The notes under the pieces are model-generated. The model worked only from the letters and a program-made list of their open reading frames with translations, was not told where the DNA came from and searched no databases. From Akanthomyces muscarius (taxonomy: Eukaryota > Ascomycota > Sordariomycetes > Hypocreales > Cordycipitaceae): 64,000 bases of DNA. The position numbers were made by a program, and so were the translations under genes. Shown piece by piece: positions 58,110-64,000 of this stretch (positions are counted from its first letter, which is position 1; every line of letters starts with the position of its first letter). The stretch lies in the NCBI RefSeq assembly GCF_028009165.1, contig NC_079241.1:1674001-1738000 (forward strand), written 5' to 3'.

Positions 58110-59196
58110 ATGAATCCGACCACCGTCGCCGTCGCCGTCGAAGCCCCTCCGGTTATTATGGCCCCGGACGTGTCGCTGCCCGTCAAGAATGCAGCCAAAG
58201 AAACTGCCGAGGGCATCCTCTACGGGTCTGTAAGTTTTGCGTCCTCTTGGCGATTCCACCTCTGCGCCCGCTCCTTGATGTGAGCCCCTCTGGATGCTAA
58301 CAACCCACGCCCGACAGATTGCCGGAATTGTTGGAAAATACATCGAATACCCCTTCGACACCGTCAAGGTCCGCCTCCAGAGCCAATCCGACCACCTGCC
58401 CCTCCGCTACAAGGGCCCGCTCGACTGCTTCCGCCAGTCCCTCCACGCCGATGGCTTCCTGGGCCTGTACCGGGGCATCAGCGCGCCGCTCGTCGGCGCC
58501 GCGGCCGAGACGTCGAGCCTCTTCATATTCGAGTCGCTCGGCCGCGAGGGGCTCTACGCCACGGGCCTCGCCAGTCGCGAAACCCCGCTGTCCCTCCCCG
58601 CGCTCTACACCACCGGCGCCTTTGCTGGCGCCCTCGCCTCGTTTGTCCTGACGCCGATCGAGCTCGTCAAGTGCAAGATTCAAGTCCCCGGCGGCGCTTC
58701 GAGTGCCGGCCTGAAGCCGCTGGCCGTTGTCCGCGACATTTTCCGGCACGATGGCCTACGTGGCTTCTGGCACGGGCAGATGGGCACGCTGATCCGCGAG
58801 TCTGGCGGCTCGGCGGCCTGGTTCGGCGCCAAGGAGACGGTCACGGCCATATTTTACACCCGGGCTACGAAAAAGGTGTCCTCGGCGACGGAGCGCGAGC
58901 GCATCCTGGCGACGCCGCTGCCACTGTGGCAGCAGGCCATCGCTGGTGCCTCGGCCGGCGTATCGTATAATTTTCTCTTCTTCCCCGCCGACACGATCAA
59001 GTCGCGCATGCAGACGTCGCCGCTGGGCACGGCCGGGGAGAAGCCGTCCTTTTGGGCTGAAGGATCCGCCGTCTGGCGCCAGTCGGGTGTTCGCGGCCTG
59101 TACCGCGGCTGCGGCATCACCTGTTTGCGGTCCGCACCCAGCTCGGCTTTTATTTTCATGGTCTTTGACGGACTCAAGAGGCATTTTCCTCTGTAA
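58110..59196 (+). CDS. Mitochondrial ornithine carrier
   Basis: Exons 58110-58229 and 58318-59196 give 332 aa. It has three mitochondrial-carrier signatures: [20 protein letters not shown] and [10 protein letters not shown]. The sequence fits the ORT1/ARG11/AmcA group, which exchanges ornithine (and related basic amino acids) across the inner membrane so that arginine synthesis can finish in the cytosol. In some fungi the same step feeds siderophore synthesis. The N-terminal 30 residues are a Pro/Val-rich extension of no known role. The 88-nt intron interrupts the first helix at GS/IAGIVGK, keeping phase 0. Confidence 0.88.
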
Positions 59197-59461
59197 TCGT
59201 CGTGCTTTGCACGCATTTTATGACGCCTCATATCTATGCTTGGATTTGGGCATATACGACTGCATGTCATGGCGTTTTTTTTGGGTTCGGCTGCATAGGC
59301 CTCATTTAGATACAAGGCATAGAACGGATATGGTGTTACATTTTGTTTACATAAAAGTAAAGGCTGATACAACATTCAAAACAACGATTCAGGCAGCTTC
59401 AACCGTGCAGGCAAGCGGCATTCTTCTGCTAACATCGAAAGCCATCTCATTGAATAAGCAT
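59197..59461. other. Convergent intergenic region
   Basis: 265 bp between two 3' ends. Nothing is seen beyond presumed UTRs. Confidence 0.6.
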
Positions 59462-60160
59462 TTACTGGACCTTCTTCCTGGCCTCAAGTGCCGAGTCCGA
59501 CATGTCCCAGTCGTTGAGGTAGCCCGCGCCCGCGGACAGATAGGTCGCAAACGCCAGCCAGCCCAGGTACGGCAGCTGCAGCCACCCGGCCGTCTCATCG
59601 ATGGCGCTCCACGTGTAGGCGAGCCAGCCGTTGAGGCCGAGGAGCGCGACGAGGTCGGCGGTGGCTTCGATTGGGCGGCGGGCGCCAAAGAAGAGCGGCA
59701 TCCACGCCAGGTTGAGGCCGAGCTGTATCGTGTACACAGTCAGGGAGTGTTGGGTCGTGGCGACGGTCGCCGGCGAGAGCGACAAGAGGCCAGCCGAAGC
59801 GACCCGGTGCGCGGCGTAGCCCATCACGCTGGTTGGTGATGCATGTTAGTCGACGAGGGCGCCGCGTGAGGAGGGATACACGTACCCATAAAGCACGGTC
59901 CATACGGGACCGAACAGCCACGGAGGCGGGTGCAGCGGAGGCTGCTTGAGATCCAAGTAGGTCTTGACCGTTTTATCCGCTATAGAAATTGTGAGAAACG
60001 GGTGAGATGGATTGCGCCATGGTGCGATGCGAGGCACGGTTTACGTACGTTTGGTGCCGTAGCCGATGGCGGTGCCCAAGGCAATGGGCAGCAGAACAGA
60101 TGTCGCCGAGTGCTGAAAGGCAGAAGTCGGCAGCGTCAGAGAAGGAATATAGGTAGTCAT
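59462..60160 (-). CDS. TspO/MBR family membrane protein
   Basis: Exons 60160-60049, 59979-59886 and 59828-59462 give 190 aa. Five hydrophobic segments and the family signature PPPWLFGPVWTVLYG are present, followed by QLGLNLAWMPLFFGARR. TspO (peripheral benzodiazepine receptor) proteins bind tetrapyrroles and sterols in the outer mitochondrial or ER membrane and are linked to stress and porphyrin handling. The exact role in fungi is unsettled. Two short introns (69 and 57 nt) restore the frame through the signature, and the start at 60160 gives a first helix after about 20 residues. Confidence 0.85.
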
Positions 60161-60482
60161 GATTGCGATTGACGGTTGACGGTTTGAAGGGCAGGCGGGT
60201 CGAAGCAGCGAAAAGGTAACGCCTCGAGGTTTAAATATATCGGCCGATTTACAAGCAGCCGGTGTCGTCACTGACATCGGAGCATGGGGCTTGGTCACGC
60301 ATTTAATCAGTCCACAGCATGCCACGTTCCGGGGTGCCTCCGATCAAACAGTTTTTTCATTTGATAGATTCCAATACTACTCCTATCAAATGCTAATGCG
60401 TTTTCTTTTTGCTAGTTATTTTGACGCACTGTTATTATTGAACTGTCGCTCCCTCTGCTCAAGTATTGAGTCTTTACACGTG

Positions 60483-60588
60483 ACGCGACACTAGCCACGT
60501 CGGCGCGCCACATCCACGTTTGCCATCGACAGCGCACAGACCAGCACTTTAATAGATTCCGTCGCGTACTGAGCGCGTTGCAACGCGA
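60483..60588. promoter_or_regulatory. Cluster of MBF/E2F-like ACGCG boxes upstream of CDC6
   Basis: Four ACGCGA/ACGCGC cores occur in about 105 bp, at 60483-60488 (+), 60562-60567 (-), 60573-60578 (-) and 60583-60588 (+). That is 280-390 bp before the CDC6 start. In yeasts such boxes bind MBF-type factors and drive G1/S genes, including cdc18/CDC6. The assignment here is by analogy. Confidence 0.45.
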
Positions 60589-60869
60589 AGAGACACGGTT
60601 CGTCCCGCCCTTGCGCGACCCTTGTCGTGGCGCGGGCGGCTGTACTTAATTAATCCTCGCTCCCTGGTAAGACTTTCTACGGCAACCCGATTTTTCATAC
60701 CATTCCAAACGACATATTTCCATCCCACTCTCCCACTTTCATATTCTACAGCAATTTGCATCTCACATCATTAGCATCGCATTCGATCAACAGGCAGCAG
60801 CATCTCCGTATCAGCATCTCTCACTACCTAGGCAGGAAGCATCCTGCCCCAGATCCCATACCCACACCA

Positions 60870-62741
60870 ATGGCTTCCTCAGCTCTGGGAAAGAGATCCC
60901 GCCATGCGGTGGCTTATGGTACGCATCCCCAACAAGCAGGCACGGCTTCTTCAAGGCAATCGTACTTACCTCTTACCCCAGACGCAGACGAATCTCCTTC
61001 CAAGCGACCTCGCCGCTCGTGCGCCGCCATTGTCGACTACAACGACGAAAACGAAGCTCCAGAGGACATCATTGTCGCCACCGTCAACCCTGTCATCATC
61101 AAGACCGAGATTGACGACTCGCCCAGCAAGAGAAAGCGCACCATTTCGCAGTCCTCTGCCCGGAACCCCGTCACACCGTCGACACCTCGCCACCACGATG
61201 TCTTGGCCGGGTATCCGACGACACCCCGACATGCCGTCATGTCGGCCGGCAAGCTCTTCAAGCGAATGACGCCTCACTCGCCACTCTCTCCCAGCACCAT
61301 ACAGACCGTCTACCATTCTGCCCGTCAACTATTTGCGCGCGGAGCGGAGCCTGGCAAGCTTGTCGGCCGTGACGAGGAGCGTCAGCAGCTCACAGCATTT
61401 CTAGAGCGATGCTCGTCGGACTCGCCAAACGGATGCCTTTATGTCAGCGGCCCGCCTGGTACCGGCAAGAGTGCCATGATTACCGACCTTATTCAAAACT
61501 ACGTACAAACGGACGGTGTCAAATCGGCATACATCAACTGCATGAGCGTCAAGTCGTCCAAGGATCTCTACACGACGCTGCTAGACGGCATGGGTCTGCA
61601 AGCGGAGGGCATGACGGAAGTTGCTGCGATGGAGGCCCTGCAGGAGGCGTTTTATCCCACGGACGAGAACGCCACGACCTACCTCGTCACACTCGATGAG
61701 ATTGATCACATTCTCACCATGGGCCTGGAAAGCTTGTACCGTGTCTTCGAGTGGTCCCTCCACAAGTCGTCAAAGCTTCTTCTTGTCGGCATTGCCAACG
61801 CGCTAGATCTCACTGACCGATTTCTCCCGCGCCTCAAGTCCAAGAATCTCAAGCCTGAGCTTCTTCCGTTTCTTCCCTACACCGCTGCCCAGGTGAAGAA
61901 CATCATCACGACTCGCCTCAAGTCTTTGATGCCAGAGGGCAAGGACAACTACGTTCCATTCATCCACCCCGCCGCCATCGAATTGTGCTCCCGCAAGGTC
62001 TCGAGCCAGACTGGAGATCTGCGCAAGGCATTTGAGATTTGCAGAAGGGCTTTAGATTTGATCGAGAATGAGACGCGGTCCAAGCATGAGGAAGAGGCAA
62101 GGGAGACTATGCTCCAAATGACGCCCTCGAAGCGACCCTTGGGCGAGAACATCAACGGAGCTAAAACCGGAGGACGAAGCATTGTACAGATTATGGGCAA
62201 CTCCCTCAAGGCTCTGACCGCCGAGACAGCCCCTCGCGCTTCGATTGCTCACCTGAACAAGGTGACGGCAGCAGCTTTCAGCAACGGTACTACACAACGA
62301 CTCAAGACTCTCAACCTGCAGCAAAAGGCGGCCCTGTGCGCTCTTGTTGCGTACGAGAACCATCTGCGCTCCAAGATCAAAGTTGGCATGCCTCCCACGC
62401 CCAGCAAGACGCAGTCTCTTGCGCCGACTGTCAAGAAGCTGTTTGATGCCTACTGCCGCCTGTGCACGCGCGACTCTGTGCTGCACCCCCTCTCGAGCTC
62501 CGAGTTTCGCGAAGTCATGGGCAGCCTGGAGACGCTGGGGCTCGTCAACGCCGTCGACGGCAAGAACGGGAGCTTCATGACGCCGCAAACGCCCAGCAAG
62601 CGCGGTCGCAAGGGCGTGCTGGCCAGCGGCGACGACAAACGCATTGCGAGCTGCGTGACGGAAAAGGACATGGAGTCGATTGCAGACGGCATTGGCTCAG
62701 GAATTCTGGCGAGCATTCTACATGGAGAGGCGTTGGATTAA
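60870..62741 (+). CDS. CDC6: Replication licensing factor CDC6
   Basis: A single exon of 623 aa from ATG 60870. An in-frame upstream ATG at 60756 would add 38 residues without conserved content. The N-terminal 150 residues are disordered with several CDK-type sites (TPSKR-like, SPSKRPRR) and basic clusters. The AAA+ ATPase core has Walker A GPPGTGKS (194-201), Walker B LDEID (275-279) and sensor GIANALDLTDR. A winged-helix domain lies at the C-terminus. CDC6 loads the MCM helicase onto origin-bound ORC in G1. The NKVTAAAFSNG and QQKAALCALVAYE segments support CDC6/Cdc18 over ORC1, and no BAH domain is present. The upstream region carries ACGCG boxes. Confidence 0.92.
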   Translation: MASSALGKRSRHAVAYGTHPQQAGTASSRQSYLPLTPDADESPSKRPRRSCAAIVDYNDENEAPEDIIVATVNPVIIKTEIDDSPSKRKRTISQSSARNPVTPSTPRHHDVLAGYPTTPRHAVMSAGKLFKRMTPHSPLSPSTIQTVYHSARQLFARGAEPGKLVGRDEERQQLTAFLERCSSDSPNGCLYVSGPPGTGKSAMITDLIQNYVQTDGVKSAYINCMSVKSSKDLYTTLLDGMGLQAEGMTEVAAMEALQEAFYPTDENATTYLVTLDEIDHILTMGLESLYRVFEWSLHKSSKLLLVGIANALDLTDRFLPRLKSKNLKPELLPFLPYTAAQVKNIITTRLKSLMPEGKDNYVPFIHPAAIELCSRKVSSQTGDLRKAFEICRRALDLIENETRSKHEEEARETMLQMTPSKRPLGENINGAKTGGRSIVQIMGNSLKALTAETAPRASIAHLNKVTAAAFSNGTTQRLKTLNLQQKAALCALVAYENHLRSKIKVGMPPTPSKTQSLAPTVKKLFDAYCRLCTRDSVLHPLSSSEFREVMGSLETLGLVNAVDGKNGSFMTPQTPSKRGRKGVLASGDDKRIASCVTEKDMESIADGIGSGILASILHGEALD

Positions 62742-64000
62742 ATCATTTTTTTTAACATCATGTTTGGCGCATTTGGGTTACCGGTCATGGCGTTTTTGGA
62801 ATACAATGGGAACGGGCACGAGCATGTGCAGGATCACACTGGCGTTTTTTTGTTTTTACTGCATGTACCATGGAGGATGTACGATTTGTTTTGACCTGAG
62901 GCACAACATGGAGAAAGAATGATCTCGAATTTCCGCATAGGAGGGAATACCCGCGTGGAGTAGAATAGTTGCAGATGCACATCAGCATAAAAAGAAGCTT
63001 GATTGGACCCTTGAAACGGCATTGACGTGATGAGAATGTTGCATAGGGCATGATGCCGGTGACTGAGTCGTGCCTTCGGCCCAGCGGAAGGATGTGCTAT
63101 GATTCGTGTATAAACCGCGGCTGGCGGTGTAATCGCAGCAATCACGAACGTTTTACATGCCTAAAACGGCATTGAATGCGTCTTGATTGCTGCAAGTGAG
63201 TTGCTAGTTCGCGCACATGCTCGCTCCGTTGGCTAGGCCGCAACTAGTCTCTGGGACCGTGGCATTCGCCAGGACTGAGTTGCGGTCTGACGACGTGTAT
63301 TCATGGCGGACACGTTTCTGCAATGCAACGGCAGACCACATGTGAGTAGCAGCAGGGCCCTAACTATGTACGGGCTGCCAGGCCGTCAGCACCCAGGTTG
63401 CACTGGAGGAGCAGCGGTCAAGACGCCGGAGCAGAGTTTATTGTCAATACTCTCCCTTTGGAAGTGGTGCTCTGCGGTGAGTTTTTGCCCAGCCTTGTTG
63501 GTTGATCATAGTTGGACGACACTACCGAGACTTGAAGCTGTGTATCGATAAAGACGCAGCTCGTGTGCTGTCGTGCTTCTTCCGCCGAAGTAATGAAAGA
63601 AATACGCGGTGTTTTTGGCCGGTTTGGTATGGTGGCCGCCGGGCGAGAATTCATGCAGTAGCGTCCTCAGTTGTGGCGCCGTCGTCGTTGAAATTGCCCA
63701 ACGTTTCTCTACCCGCGGGGATTGTGTTCGGGTCTAATTCAATAAAGCCAATCTTCTTTGACTATTTTATCCCACTTCCGGCGCCAGTTCAAATAGTTTA
63801 GGCAACAGCTTCCAAGCCCTCAACATATCTACCTCTTATGTCAGGAGTGTATCGTCAACCACGGGGCAGTAACTAGCTAGGGCAAAGAGCTGCATTCTTA
63901 GTCAGAGCTGGAAATACGAGATGTGATGGTCTTTTCTGTGTGGTGCAAACAAGCTTGACGTGGATCGACAGTTGGCAGTTGACAGTTGGCAGTTGACGGC
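62742..64000. other. Intergenic region to window end
   Basis: About 1.26 kb after CDC6 without a supported gene. A 14-bp unit (gacagttggcagtt) occurs twice in tandem at 63967-63994. Confidence 0.5.

Noticed and set aside
60756..60869. CDC6 start at the upstream ATG
   Set aside because: The extra 38 residues have no conserved content and fall in a pyrimidine- and repeat-like leader; MASSALGKRSR fits known CDC6 N-termini better.
1..64000. CRISPR array, rRNA genes or intact transposase
   Set aside because: None was seen. The genome is eukaryotic, and tandem repeats present here lack the repeat-spacer pattern; no transposase or reverse transcriptase motif was recognised.

Overview
The window is from a filamentous ascomycete (Pezizomycotina, probably a sordariomycete). 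The evidence is short GT-AG introns of about 50-100 nt with CTAAC-type branch sites, together with fungal housekeeping genes: TPC1, ornithine carrier, SHR3, REV1, CDC6 and a RED-like protein. All exon boundaries below were worked out by eye from splice motifs, reading phase and protein family fit. They are models, not transcripts.

Layout. (1) About 1-22,500 is gene-poor and repeat-rich. It holds degraded coding relics, an AT-rich island, a perfect 113-bp tandem duplication, a proline-rich repeat relic, minisatellites and a pair of tRNA-like dispersed repeats. It also holds an unusual split tRNA-Met, a tRNA 3' half, and two intact-looking genes side by side (a 195-aa unknown and a 635-aa C2H2 zinc-finger protein). 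(2) 22,590-25,439 carries a mitochondrial thiamine pyrophosphate carrier and a nucleoside hydrolase. (3) 26,259-47,458 is a seven-gene polyketide cluster: a highly reducing PKS (KS-AT-DH-degenerate MT-ER-KR-ACP), an alpha/beta hydrolase of the polyketide transferase/thiohydrolase type, an SDR, a secreted flavin oxidase with both covalent FAD residues, a cytochrome P450, a 14-TM MFS exporter, and a basic-region plus ankyrin (bANK, ToxE-like) regulator. (4) 48,210-62,741 is ordinary conserved chromosome: RED-like splicing protein, REV1, a WSC-domain surface protein, SHR3, ornithine carrier, TspO/MBR protein and CDC6.

How the cluster should work (inference). The PKS builds a reduced chain. It has no release domain, so the divergently transcribed hydrolase is the candidate for off-loading the chain or transferring it to an alcohol. 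The SDR, P450 and flavin oxidase then tailor it, the MFS protein exports it, and the bANK protein switches the set on. I could not match the gene set to a known product.

The most unusual observation is the tRNA-Met(CAT) at 13,455-13,612. Besides a normal 37/38 intron, it has a 56-nt insertion in the D-loop that starts GTAAGT, contains CTAAC and ends CTAG, which are the marks of a spliceosomal intron. With both pieces removed, every conserved tRNA position is present.
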